A stretch of 64,000 nucleotides of DNA, taken from Calothrix sp. FI2-JRJ7 (GTDB lineage Bacteria > Cyanobacteriota > Cyanobacteriia > Cyanobacteriales > Nostocaceae). The position numbers and the translations under genes are program-made. A model generated the notes under the pieces. The model was not told where the DNA came from and searched no databases. It saw only the letters and a program-made list of their open reading frames with translations. The stretch spans positions 124,001-188,000 of the forward strand of contig JAHHGX010000020.1 in assembly GCA_019359675.1 (NCBI GenBank), read 5' to 3'. Every line of letters starts with the position of its first letter. Position 1 is the first letter of the stretch. This document shows positions 7,713 through 16,444 of this stretch, one piece after another.

Positions 7713-9816
7713 AATTTATATCATTAGGCATAGGTTGTAGGGGCACAAGACCTACCTTATTAAGTAAACACTGACCTTGGCGAGTTTTCAGCATATCAGC
7801 AAAAGTAGAACCTGCTGAGGAGCGAGTATTGTCTTTAGGATACACTACATAAAGAGGATATCCTAAAGGATAATTTGCTGTATTTTCTGCTCGGAAGGTT
7901 TCTGGAGCAAAATAATTTGCTTTGTCGCACAAGTCATCTGAAGAATTAATTTGGCGCCGTTGAACGCTACGGTATAGTGGTTGAATTGGTTGGTTATTAC
8001 TACCGACTATTGCCAAAGGATAACCAGAACATTGGTTCCAGGTTTTACTGAGAACGCCAAAACTTATTATACCAGTAGGCTTTCCTGTATCGATTGCCTC
8101 ACGCATCCGATTTTGGGTAGTACCTGTGTTCTGAGAAGGAATATTCTCGAACAAAGCGATGTCTTGTTGATTATTGTTAAGAACTAGCTTTTTAAATTGC
8201 TGTTTCGCTTCTAATTCGGTTGGTACATAAGGTTCAATGGGAATACTCTCAATACTTGAGTCGATTTGGCGCCAGTCTTTAATTCTGCCAGTATATATTT
8301 GACGCAGTTGTTCAAGAGAAATATTTCCATTTAAGGCTTTCGGAAGACTAGAGTTGTTTTGACTAAATGCGACAAACACTAATAAACCATCATAAGCAAC
8401 ACGCTCTTTATTCAAATTAATTGTAATAAATTCTTCTAAGGATGTTATGGCAAAGTCTTTTTTGCCATTTAGAACTTCTTGTATAGGTTGACTACCTGTT
8501 GTTATATTATTGCCAGATGAAATATCTTGGTAGTTAAATGTTGCCTCAACCTCTGGTTTTGGCTTGTTTAATACATCTTTTAGTCTACTTTCGTCATCAG
8601 ACGCTTGTGTTAAAATAAAACTCCAGGTGTCATTTTTTTCTCCTGTATAAGTAAATTTACCTGAAGGAACGTTATCTACTTTGGAGAAATTTTGTACAAG
8701 TCCTCGCCATTCTAAGTATTCTTCTGGTTTGGAACGCTGCCAAAAGTAATACCATATGGCGCTTCCTAACAATAAAAAAGCTAGCACTGTTAGCCATAAC
8801 CAATATTTAGGAAATTTCTTTTTCAGTTCTTGAGAGTCAGAAGAAGCTTGTAAATTATTGCTTTCATCGGGTTTTGGAAGTCGATTCAGTTCTTGACGCG
8901 CAATTTCTGCACTTCCATAAGGAGCGTTTAAAGAAAGCAGATGATAGAGAAATTGTTTTAAATAATCATCGTTATTTGGCCATGCTTGATGGTCTTTATA
9001 GTCAAGCTGCGTTTGCCCTACCCACAACTGAAACGCGACTAACCCTAAAGATTCTAAATCCTGCGCGCGCGTTTTAGTTTCGATTGGATTTACAGTAGGA
9101 GGAATAAATAAGTTTTCCCAGATTGACACATCACAAAGATATACCAAAAATTTTTGCTTATTTTCGTTTTCGGCTTTTTTAATCAATATACTATCTAAGT
9201 TAATATTGCCATGCTCTAAACCATTTTGTATTTGATTTGAGGGAAAACGCAGCTTTTGCGAGTGAAGAAACTCTAAAGTTTGTAGGACTTGATTTAAAAA
9301 CTCACGAACTTGACTCGGCGCCATTGCACCATTTTGTTTCAAGTACTGCCTTAAAGTTTGGGATGGTTGTACATCTTTTGTAATTAAATAACAGCGTTCT
9401 CCTGTTTCGGGACTAATAGCTTCCCAGGTTTGAATTAAGCGAAAGTTTTGAACTCGACCATCTGCTAGTTCTACCCCCCCTATACGTCTAAAAGTTTCTT
9501 TACGTTTAAATGTCTCGTCTTGGTTAAAAGTACGACTAGGTAATAAGTATTCTTTAATAATTACTGGTTGTTTGTCTTTTAGCTGTATACCCGAATATAA
9601 ACGTCCAAATCCTCGTACACCAAGAAACTTTGTTACTTGATAGCTTCCTCTATATCCTTTAATTTCAGCTTCCTCTGGTAAAAATGTCGGAAAACCACAC
9701 TCGAAACAGAACTTGGCGCCCTTAACTTCCTGCAAAGTTTCTATTATCCTCTCGCAATCTAAAGGAGAGTTATAAGAACAGGAGTACTGCTTGTAAAAGA
9801 ATTCAGTAGAAGACAT
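7690..9816 (-). CDS. Pseudokinase - membrane segment - PstS-like binding-domain fusion
   Basis: A protein of 708 residues. An N-terminal half-ribbon (CFECGFP) precedes a kinase-like fold at ~55-310. It has a glycine-loop-like GVRGFGRLYSG and the lysine VIIKEYL, but the catalytic loop reads HGNINLDSILI instead of HRDLKPEN, and DFG is replaced by DVS. It is therefore a pseudokinase. One membrane segment (LWLTVLAFLLLGSAIWYYFW, ~340-360) follows. The C-terminal ~330 residues resemble phosphate-binding periplasmic proteins (ITSLEEF, QLRQIYTGRIKDW, YPLGYPLYVVYP). A sensor that binds a ligand outside and signals inside through the dead kinase domain is inferred. Confidence 0.8.
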   Translation of the reverse strand: MSSTEFFYKQYSCSYNSPLDCERIIETLQEVKGAKFCFECGFPTFLPEEAEIKGYRGSYQVTKFLGVRGFGRLYSGIQLKDKQPVIIKEYLLPSRTFNQDETFKRKETFRRIGGVELADGRVQNFRLIQTWEAISPETGERCYLITKDVQPSQTLRQYLKQNGAMAPSQVREFLNQVLQTLEFLHSQKLRFPSNQIQNGLEHGNINLDSILIKKAENENKQKFLVYLCDVSIWENLFIPPTVNPIETKTRAQDLESLGLVAFQLWVGQTQLDYKDHQAWPNNDDYLKQFLYHLLSLNAPYGSAEIARQELNRLPKPDESNNLQASSDSQELKKKFPKYWLWLTVLAFLLLGSAIWYYFWQRSKPEEYLEWRGLVQNFSKVDNVPSGKFTYTGEKNDTWSFILTQASDDESRLKDVLNKPKPEVEATFNYQDISSGNNITTGSQPIQEVLNGKKDFAITSLEEFITINLNKERVAYDGLLVFVAFSQNNSSLPKALNGNISLEQLRQIYTGRIKDWRQIDSSIESIPIEPYVPTELEAKQQFKKLVLNNNQQDIALFENIPSQNTGTTQNRMREAIDTGKPTGIISFGVLSKTWNQCSGYPLAIVGSNNQPIQPLYRSVQRRQINSSDDLCDKANYFAPETFRAENTANYPLGYPLYVVYPKDNTRSSAGSTFADMLKTRQGQCLLNKVGLVPLQPMPNDINYACKSVP

Positions 9817-9851
9817 AATATAAAAATATAAAGTTAGTTAATAAATTAATA

Positions 9852-10526
9852 CTAAGCTTGAACCAGTCCTAATTTAATAGCAGCGACAATTGCCTGAGTT
9901 CTACTACTAACTTTCAATTTTTCAAATATATTGGTTAAATGAGCTTTGACTGTAGCGACAGTCACATACAGATTTTTCGCTATTTCTTCGTTTGAGGCGC
10001 CTTGAGTCAATAATTGTAAAACTTCTTGTTCTCTTTCGGTTAGATGTAGCTGCGAAGATGCTTTGTAGACGGAATTTGCATTTTGTTGAAAACAGCGGAA
10101 AAAACCACTTGCTGCTTCCGGTGGCAAATAAATTTCTGACTTAAGTACTGTATTAATTGCATCACAAAGCTGATTTGCTACACGACTTTTAAAAACATAG
10201 CCAGCGGCGCCTTTTTGCATAGCTTGAAAAATCCACTGGTCTTCTTGGTGGGCAGATAATACTAAAACCCGACCAGAGTAAGAAATATCTTTCAACCGTT
10301 CCATTGCTGTCATTCCATCACTATTTACCAATTCTAAATCGAGCAAAATTAGATCAGGACTCTTTTGAATCGCTAATTTCACAACTTGCTCAACACAATC
10401 TGCTTCACCTACAACGTTCAGTGGTAATGAAGCACTAGTACTATAAAAACTTAAAAGAGTTCGTAACCCTTGACGAAAACGCTCTTCGTCATCCACTAGT
10501 AAAATCGAAATTTCTTTATTGTTCAT
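9852..10526 (-). CDS. NarL/FixJ-type response regulator
   Basis: A protein of about 224 residues. The receiver has the acidic pair VDDEE, the phosphorylation aspartate in LILLDLELV and the conserved Lys in YVFKSR. The C-terminus is a LuxR-type helix-turn-helix (LTEREQEVLQLLTQGASNEE...VKAHLTNIFEKL). I chose the ATG of MNNKEISI, which has GGAA upstream. An ATG four codons earlier is also possible. It follows the histidine kinase gene by about 50 bp, so they form a two-component pair. Its position beside divergent CIS genes suggests it could control them, but no target site is visible. Confidence 0.9.
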   Translation of the reverse strand: MNNKEISILLVDDEERFRQGLRTLLSFYSTSASLPLNVVGEADCVEQVVKLAIQKSPDLILLDLELVNSDGMTAMERLKDISYSGRVLVLSAHQEDQWIFQAMQKGAAGYVFKSRVANQLCDAINTVLKSEIYLPPEAASGFFRCFQQNANSVYKASSQLHLTEREQEVLQLLTQGASNEEIAKNLYVTVATVKAHLTNIFEKLKVSSRTQAIVAAIKLGLVQA

Positions 10527-10580
10527 AATTTTTTCCATATTGTAGGATGGGTGTCCCCTAGAGTCCTTCCCAACATTTAT

Positions 10581-11714
10581 CTAATATTTCTTCTTAGTAG
10601 GTAATATCAACGAAAACTGTGCCCCTCCTCGTGGTAAATTATGTGCCCACAGATTTCCACAATGGTCTAATACGATTTTTTTGGCTATACTGAGACCCAA
10701 CCCTGTACCACCAGGGCGCCGTGAATAAAACGGAGTGAAAATTTTTTGCATGTCTATAGGTGAAATTCCCGAACCTTGGTCTGAAATGTTAATTAATACT
10801 TCTTCATGAAAAACCTGCCAATTAAAGGTAATGATGCCGTAATTAGGGCTAAAGTGAATTGCATTACTGAGTAAATTATCAAACACTTGCTTCATCTGTA
10901 ATTTGTCTAAAGGTAATGTAGTAGATGTATCAGGAATGTTAACTTTTAGTTGTTTTTCTTTAATCAAGGGCTGAAAATATTTTAGACTTTCGTCTACTAA
11001 ACTTCTGAGGTCTTGAGGAATTATTCTTAAATTGGACTCTTGACCGCAGGAAATTATATCGGTTAAATTCGTATCTAAATCGTTCAGGCTCTCGCAAATA
11101 ATTGCTGCTTGCTCTTGCCAAGAATTATCTTGTAAGCCCAAAAATAAATTATGCGCGTAAAGTTTGACTAAAGCGATATTATTTCGCAATTGATGACCGA
11201 CTTTGTGAAGTAGGTGTTCTAATATCTGAGTCTTGGACTTTTGTTGCAAATTATCTGAGCATATATCTATATATTGATTTAGCATTTGAGCTGCATTTTT
11301 TACATAATGCCGTGATTTCTCCGAAAGAGGTGTATGAGTAATTACTTGGATATATTCTGGCTTTTGATTTCTATAGCCGATGGGACAAATATAAGAAAAA
11401 TATTCTGAAAATTCGGTAAGTTGGAATTCATGTACATCCCCAACGTGAGGAAAATCTGTTAACCAAGTTTCCGACTGTAAATATGCTATCTCGCGTTGAG
11501 AAAAACTAGGTTGGTTGTCTGCGTATCGTATTCTGTCTTGATGTGCTTTTAAGGACAAATTATAGTAAACTATACGCACAAAGCAAATGGGGTCATGAAA
11601 GGTAAGTTGTTCTGCTTGTAACCCGATAAAAGTTTCTGTAACAAGTGTGTCTAATTCATCGCAGTTACTTTTTTGTTTTTCGAGAGAGAAGCTGATGGTC
11701 ATAGCTTTACTCAC
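10581..11714 (-). CDS. Sensor histidine kinase, cytosolic type
   Basis: A protein of 377 residues. The first ~140 residues are a possible sensor domain without membrane segments. The H-box is LLHKVGHQLRNNIALVKL (a variant), followed by the ATPase domain with N-box NLLSNAIHFS, G1 DQGSGIS and G2 GGTGLGLSIAKKI. It is first in the operon that continues into the response regulator, pseudokinase and FHA genes. It is divergent from the CIS cap/sheath block across a 266-bp gap, so a shared control region is likely. Confidence 0.9.
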   Translation of the reverse strand: MSKAMTISFSLEKQKSNCDELDTLVTETFIGLQAEQLTFHDPICFVRIVYYNLSLKAHQDRIRYADNQPSFSQREIAYLQSETWLTDFPHVGDVHEFQLTEFSEYFSYICPIGYRNQKPEYIQVITHTPLSEKSRHYVKNAAQMLNQYIDICSDNLQQKSKTQILEHLLHKVGHQLRNNIALVKLYAHNLFLGLQDNSWQEQAAIICESLNDLDTNLTDIISCGQESNLRIIPQDLRSLVDESLKYFQPLIKEKQLKVNIPDTSTTLPLDKLQMKQVFDNLLSNAIHFSPNYGIITFNWQVFHEEVLINISDQGSGISPIDMQKIFTPFYSRRPGGTGLGLSIAKKIVLDHCGNLWAHNLPRGGAQFSLILPTKKKY

Positions 11715-11980
11715 TTTTAGATTAGATTTCAGTTTCCTTTACTTTCAATTAGTAGATGTTTATGCAATATTGTGCATTTAAGAGCAATATTATTAATATT
11801 TCTTGATGTTTAGCAATATTGCGTAATCATAATGCCCCTAACCCTGTCTGTTTATTGTGTGAAATAATTTTGGAGTTTGCATAAAATCTCGACAAAAGTC
11901 TAATTACCACATGAGATTGCATTCATATAACCTAGATATATCTAATAAGCGTCAGTAGCAAGTATGGGCATCATGCTTAC
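11715..11980. promoter_or_regulatory. Divergent intergenic region between regulatory operon and CIS sheath block
   Basis: A 266-bp AT-rich gap between oppositely transcribed genes. AGCAATATT or GCAATATT recurs (near 11764, 11782, 11811), a candidate operator repeat of spaced TGCAATATTG-like elements. I cannot assign exact promoters. By position it should hold promoters for both the histidine kinase operon and the CIS cap/sheath genes. Confidence 0.45.
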
Positions 11981-12853
11981 ATGATTATTTTTATTCTTCA
12001 AACCCTAGCAGGAATTCTCGCTGGAGGAACATCGCTTTCTAGTACGGAGCAAATTGAGTTTAGCCATCCGAGTAATCGTAAAGAAGAAGGTGGAGGGCCA
12101 ATTCTCAATTTATATGTTTATGACATCCGTGAGAGTAAGCAAATCCAACATTCGGGAAGGCAAGTTGAACGCAAGCTGACACAAGCTTTGCAACCTGCTT
12201 CTGTGAATTGGTCTCCAACCTGGTTTGACGTTTCTATGCTACTAACGGCTTGGGATCGGACGGCTTTAGGTGAGCATTACCTGCTATCGCAAGCTTTGGG
12301 TATATTACTGCGCCACCGTGCCCTCAAGGAAGAGTTTCTGGTTCCCGAATTGCGCGGTTTTGGAAGTTTAAATATGACGGTTGCTGTAGAACCGCAAATC
12401 GAAGCTGGGTCTTTGTGGAGTGCGCTAACTATCGCTTTACGTCCAGCTTTGTATCTGATGGTGACAGTTCCTGTAGAGCCACAAGCATCTTTAGTATCTT
12501 TAGTTTGGCAACGAACTATTGCACTGCGGGGTAATTTTCAATCTGAACTTGAACTGGAAAATGGAAGTGTTCATAGAAATGGAACTATTGAAGGTATTAC
12601 CAAGCGGGTAGCAGTTGCAGGAATAGTCAAAAACGCTGTTACTGATCTACCGATGAACGAAGCACAAGTTGAGGTGATTGGAACGAAAAAATCAACTACT
12701 ACTGATAAAGAAGGGTTGTTCTACTTTGAAGAGCTTCGTAATGGTAATTACGTATTACGAATTCACAGTCCGGGATATTTGCCCCGTCAGGTCAATGCAT
12801 TGGTAGATGGTTCAAGCTGTTCCTTCAAAGAAGTCTCGTTGAATCCTGCGTAG
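11981..12853 (+). CDS. CIS cap/terminator protein, DUF4255 (Afp16/Pvc16-like) with carboxypeptidase-regulatory-like domain
   Basis: A protein of 290 residues. Residues ~1-190 match the Pvc16 N-terminal family (DUF4255), with LYVYDIRESKQ and SVNWSPTWFDVSMLLTAWD, then the ALYLMVTVPVEP strand. Proteins of this family cap the tube and sheath in CIS particles. Residues ~205-290 are a carboxypeptidase-regulatory-like beta fold (VAGIVKNAVTDLPMNEAQVEV...TTTDKEGLFYFEELRNG), an add-on not needed for capping. The ATG at 11981 is the first usable start because nearby upstream ATGs are out of frame and stop at once. The stop codon lies inside a palindromic repeat, so the natural C-terminus may have been changed by that repeat. 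Confidence 0.85.
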   Translation: MIIFILQTLAGILAGGTSLSSTEQIEFSHPSNRKEEGGGPILNLYVYDIRESKQIQHSGRQVERKLTQALQPASVNWSPTWFDVSMLLTAWDRTALGEHYLLSQALGILLRHRALKEEFLVPELRGFGSLNMTVAVEPQIEAGSLWSALTIALRPALYLMVTVPVEPQASLVSLVWQRTIALRGNFQSELELENGSVHRNGTIEGITKRVAVAGIVKNAVTDLPMNEAQVEVIGTKKSTTTDKEGLFYFEELRNGNYVLRIHSPGYLPRQVNALVDGSSCSFKEVSLNPA

Positions 12854-12877
12854 AGACGCAATTAATTGCGTCTCTAC
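12850..12877. repeat. Perfect 28-bp palindrome overlapping the cap gene stop
   Basis: GTAGAGACGCAATT followed directly by its exact inverse complement. The TAG stop of the upstream gene is part of the left arm. It belongs to the same family as 7074-7102 and 53438-53467. It may attenuate or terminate transcription before the sheath gene. Confidence 0.85.
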
Positions 12878-12917
12878 AACAGGTAGGTGATTAAATTTTT
12901 ACATTGGAGATATTTTC

Positions 12918-14579
12918 ATGGCAAGACTTGATTATTTTGCTCCGGGTGTTTATATCGAAGAAATAGACCGAGGTAGTCGTCCAATTGAAGGTATTAGTAC
13001 GGCAATTGCTGGATTTGTGGGCTTCACTGAAGATGTGCGCGGTGGGGCTGAATTGTTCAAGCCAATGCTTGTTACTAATTGGACGCAGTATTTAAACTAC
13101 TTTGGTCGTCTTAATTCGGATGGTTTTACTGATTTTAATGCTTATTTGCCTTTTGCTGTTTATGGCTATTTTATGAATGGTGGTGGTCGCTGCTGGATTA
13201 CTAGTATTGGTACGCAGTTACCCGGCGCCCCCAAACCACCAGACCCACAACCAGCTTCAGTTCGGATTACTGGTCGGGGCAATCGTCCGGCGTTACGGTT
13301 TATTATGCGCCCGGAACAACTTGCAGCAGGCACGATTACAATTTTGATTAGCGATAGTGGACCTCGCGCGTTACCAGAAGGAACAGAAGGGTCGGCGCCA
13401 CCGAATACAGGTGAATACTTTAAGGTGCAAATTCGTCGAGAAGATGAAATTCTCGAAGAATACGACAACTTGACGATGAACCGCGAAGGCAATGCTCAAT
13501 TTGCAACTTATGCGGTTGCAGCATTAAGAAATTCGATGTTCATCACTATCGAAGACATTTCTCAAGCTGGACAACCTTTAGCGCGTCGTCCTGCAAATGG
13601 TCAATATGAGCTTGCAGCACCAATAGTTGCCACAGCACCCGATAGATTTTCTACTGATTTAGAGGGTGTACGCGATGACCGTACAGGGGTACGTGGACTA
13701 TTTGAAATCGATGAAATCACAATGGTTGCTTGTCCTGACTTGATGCGTGCTTATCAATCAGAATTGATGAACTTAGACCAAGTTCACGGCATTATGGAAT
13801 TGATGATTAGCATGTGCGAAGGCGCCAACAGTGGTGATATTCCTAACCCACCCAACCGCATGGTAGTTCTTGATTCTCCCCCTGACTGTCCTAAACCGCA
13901 GCAGGTTGTAGAATGGTTGAACCGATTTAATCGCCGTTCAATGTTCGGCGCCCTTTATTATCCTTGGATTAAAGTTGCTAACCCGCGCGACCGTGGCAAC
14001 CCAATCAGCATTCCTCCTTGTGGCCATGTTATGGGTGTTTGGGGTCGCACCGATGAAACTCGCGGAGTTTACAAGGCGCCTGCCAACGAAGTTCCTAGAG
14101 GTGTAATTGGTTTAGACTACGACACAAACTTCCGTGAGCAAGAGCTTCTCAACCCATTAGGTATAAATTGTATCCGTAGGTTCCCGAATCGAGGCATTCG
14201 TATTTGGGGTGCCCGTACACTCGTTGAACCCGATAAAACCGAATGGCGTTATATTAGCGTTCGTAGGTTGATTAGCTACATTGAAAAATCTTTAGAACTA
14301 GGTACTCAATGGGTAGTATTCGAGCCTAACGACGAAGACTTGTGGGCGCGCGTGCGACGAACCGTCAGTAATTTCCTAGAAAGAATTTGGCGTGAAGGAG
14401 CATTATTTGGCGCCTCACCCGAACAAGCGTTTTACGTGAAATGCGACGAAGAACTAAACCCACCAGACACCAGAATTTTAGGTCGTTTATACATTGAAGT
14501 TGGCGTATGCCCTGTTAGACCAGCAGAATTCGTTGTCCTCCGTATCAGCCAGTGGAACGGAATAGAAGACGAAGAATAA
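12918..14579 (+). CDS. Contractile sheath protein (phage tail sheath family)
   Basis: A protein of 553 residues. The N-terminus YFAPGVYIEEIDRGSRPIEG and the C-terminal block NCIRRFPNRGIRIWGARTL...WRYISVRRLISYIEKSL...PAEFVVLRISQW are diagnostic of tail sheath proteins. The middle (~100-230) holds an inserted domain. The sheath stores the energy that drives the inner tube through a target membrane. GGAG lies 8 nt upstream of the ATG. Only one sheath gene is present here, whereas Afp has three. It is followed at about 80 bp by the first tube gene. Confidence 0.97.
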   Translation: MARLDYFAPGVYIEEIDRGSRPIEGISTAIAGFVGFTEDVRGGAELFKPMLVTNWTQYLNYFGRLNSDGFTDFNAYLPFAVYGYFMNGGGRCWITSIGTQLPGAPKPPDPQPASVRITGRGNRPALRFIMRPEQLAAGTITILISDSGPRALPEGTEGSAPPNTGEYFKVQIRREDEILEEYDNLTMNREGNAQFATYAVAALRNSMFITIEDISQAGQPLARRPANGQYELAAPIVATAPDRFSTDLEGVRDDRTGVRGLFEIDEITMVACPDLMRAYQSELMNLDQVHGIMELMISMCEGANSGDIPNPPNRMVVLDSPPDCPKPQQVVEWLNRFNRRSMFGALYYPWIKVANPRDRGNPISIPPCGHVMGVWGRTDETRGVYKAPANEVPRGVIGLDYDTNFREQELLNPLGINCIRRFPNRGIRIWGARTLVEPDKTEWRYISVRRLISYIEKSLELGTQWVVFEPNDEDLWARVRRTVSNFLERIWREGALFGASPEQAFYVKCDEELNPPDTRILGRLYIEVGVCPVRPAEFVVLRISQWNGIEDEE

Positions 14580-14661
14580 AAAATCCTCCCTTTCTTCCCT
14601 TTCTTCCTTTGCGTCCTTTGCGGTTCATTTTTCAAAAAATTAAACAGGAGTTAAAAACAGT

Positions 14662-15117
14662 ATGCCAGGAGAATTTCTTACAGCTTGTAAATTTTACTTT
14701 GAAGCAGACGGAATAACAGATAAATTTATTAAAGAAATCAGTGGCTTAGGTGTAGAGAATACCCCCGCACAGGAAGTTCACGGCTCATCAAGGTCTGGAA
14801 AACTTATGCGCCAAGCAACACCTACCGTTGTAAAATTTACCAATATCACGGTGAAAGTGATTGCTACCGACGATATAGATTTATACCAGTGGTATCAAAA
14901 ATGTAACGAAGACATGGGAGATCCACGACAGTGGACATCTAATCGTAAAACTGGTTCAGTAGTCGCTTACGACCAACAAGGTAGCGAAAAAGCCCGTTGG
15001 AACATTGTTAATTGCTATCCCTGTAAATACACAGGGCCAACTTTAACAGCATCGGGTGGTGATATGGCAAATGAAACTGTCGAATTAGTACACGAAGGAA
15101 TTAAACGTATTAGATAA
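14662..15117 (+). CDS. CIS inner tube protein, gp19 type (main copy)
   Basis: A protein of 151 residues with LTACKFYFEADGITDKFIKE at the start and KTGSVVAYDQQG, ARWNIVNCYPCKYTGPTL near the end, typical of T4 gp19-like tube subunits (Afp1/Pvc1). AGGAG is 9 nt before the ATG. It lies directly behind the sheath, the canonical position of the bulk tube subunit. It is shorter than the other two copies and lacks their LRRGMT..FWNW motif. It has the variant IDLYQWYQKCNEDMG instead. Confidence 0.93.
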   Translation: MPGEFLTACKFYFEADGITDKFIKEISGLGVENTPAQEVHGSSRSGKLMRQATPTVVKFTNITVKVIATDDIDLYQWYQKCNEDMGDPRQWTSNRKTGSVVAYDQQGSEKARWNIVNCYPCKYTGPTLTASGGDMANETVELVHEGIKRIR

Positions 15118-15158
15118 CAAGGGGTAAAGGATAAAGGAAAAAGGGGGGAGAGAAAACA

Positions 15159-15650
15159 GTGGTACAAGCGGCTGGACGAAATTCCGAAATTCTTACGGCA
15201 CATCGTTTTTACTTAGGACTAGCGCTAGACGGGCAAAAAGATTCTGATGCTTACTTTTTAGAGTGTCAAGGTTTTACAAGAACACAGGATGTAATTGAAA
15301 TTTGTGAGGTTACTTCCCAAACTTGGGGAACCGGACAATCTAAAGGTTTACCAGTCAGAACCAAAATTCCAGGCAATGTTAAGAGTGGCAATATTACTCT
15401 CCGTAGAGGTATGACCAACTCAATCGATTTTTGGAACTGGTTTGACAAAGTTCAAACAGGTCAATGGGCAAAGCAGCGAAAAATGGTTTCTTTGTCGATT
15501 TATAACCAAGCAAGTATTGAAGTTGCCAGATTTGAATTGGAAGGTGCTTGGCCGACTCGTTACAAAATTGCCGACGTTAACGCGCGCAGTACAGAAATAG
15601 AAATCGAGGAAGTCGAAGTTGCTTTTGAGGAATTTAAACGGGTGAAATAA
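15159..15650 (+). CDS. CIS inner tube protein, gp19 type (second copy)
   Basis: A protein of 163 residues starting at GTG with a strong purine-rich GGGGGGAG upstream. No ATG is available nearby. The motifs AHRFYLGLALDGQKDSDAYF, ITLRRGMTNSIDFWNWFDKV and EGAWPTRYKIADVN match the gp19-like family and are close in style to the minus-strand copy at 4551. It probably forms a distinct ring (Afp5-like) at one end of the tube. This assignment is inference from paralogy and order. Confidence 0.92.
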   Translation: MVQAAGRNSEILTAHRFYLGLALDGQKDSDAYFLECQGFTRTQDVIEICEVTSQTWGTGQSKGLPVRTKIPGNVKSGNITLRRGMTNSIDFWNWFDKVQTGQWAKQRKMVSLSIYNQASIEVARFELEGAWPTRYKIADVNARSTEIEIEEVEVAFEEFKRVK

Positions 15651-15669
15651 TGGAGGTTGAATACAGACT

Positions 15670-16023
15670 ATGTTTGCTACAGAGTTGGAGTTTACATTGC
15701 CTAAAGGTTACATTGACACGGATGGCAACCTTCATCGTAAAGGTATAATGCGGTTATCAACGGCGATAGACGAAATTTCTCCTTTACGTGACCCACGTGT
15801 TAAAGCTAATCCAGCTTATGCCACGATTATTATTTTGGCGCGTGTAATTACTCGTTTAGGCGCCTTATCTGAAGTTACTCCTGCAATAGTAGAGAACTTT
15901 TTTAGTCAGGATTTAAATTACCTCCAAGATTTTTACCGTCAAATCAACGGGTTAGAACCTGCAACTCCCCCATCAGATTCCCGACCTGAAGAAGTCGGGA
16001 ATCTCAAAATTCAACAAAATTAA
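15670..16023 (+). CDS. CIS tail-assembly-chaperone-like protein, copy 1
   Basis: A protein of 117 residues, FTLPKGYIDTDGNLHRKGIMRLSTA..., VITRLGALSEVTP, LQDFYRQINGL. It resembles the tail assembly chaperone-like proteins found behind tube genes in eCIS and phage loci. GGAGG lies upstream of the ATG. The last 15 residues (DSRPEEVGNLKI...) are encoded by a palindromic repeat at 15975-16004, so the original C-terminus has been replaced. It is clearly a tandem duplicate of the next gene. Confidence 0.75.
   Translation: MFATELEFTLPKGYIDTDGNLHRKGIMRLSTAIDEISPLRDPRVKANPAYATIIILARVITRLGALSEVTPAIVENFFSQDLNYLQDFYRQINGLEPATPPSDSRPEEVGNLKIQQN
15975..16004. repeat. Palindromic repeat inserted in the 3' end of a CIS gene
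   Basis: AGATTCCCGAC, 8 bases, GTCGGGAATCT forms an 11-bp perfect stem wholly inside the coding sequence. Partial relatives are at about 5650-5673 and 23037-23075. Confidence 0.85.
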
Positions 16024-16066
16024 GATTTAAGACCGAATATATTCGGTCTCTACATTATTATTATTT

Positions 16067-16444
16067 ATGCGTCGTAAGGAACTTTGTACTGAATTCAATT
16101 TTACGCTTCCTAGAGGATTAATTGATTCCCAAGACCGGGTGCATCGTCATGGTATAATGCGTTTAGCTACTGCCAAAGATGAACTTTGGGTGCAGCAAGA
16201 ACGTAAAGTTCAGGAGAATCCAGCTTACGGCGCCTTAGTTATGTTTTCGCGCGTTATATCGCGCTTAGGCAGTTTAAACTCTGTAACTCCCGAACAACTT
16301 GAAGAGTTAGTACTTCGGGATATTTCTTATCTTCGAGAATTTTACAATCGAATCAATCAACAATCTAATACATATATCCCAGCGCATTGTCCACACTGTG
16401 ATACTCAATTTAATGTGAGGTTAGAGTTAGCGGGGGAGTCATAA
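16067..16444 (+). CDS. CIS tail-assembly-chaperone-like protein, copy 2, with zinc-ribbon tail
   Basis: A protein of 125 residues paralogous to the gene before it (FTLPRGLIDSQDRVHRHGIMRLATA..., SRVISRLGSLNSVTPEQLEEL). It ends with a single CPHC pair (AHCPHCDTQFNVRLELAGES), absent from copy 1. The 3' end GCG GGG GAG TCA TAA overlaps a DUF6760-like frame in the -1 phase, across a run of five G. In tailed phages the equivalent chaperone genes (lambda G/GT) use a -1 slip at exactly this point. Confidence 0.75.
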   Translation: MRRKELCTEFNFTLPRGLIDSQDRVHRHGIMRLATAKDELWVQQERKVQENPAYGALVMFSRVISRLGSLNSVTPEQLEELVLRDISYLREFYNRINQQSNTYIPAHCPHCDTQFNVRLELAGES

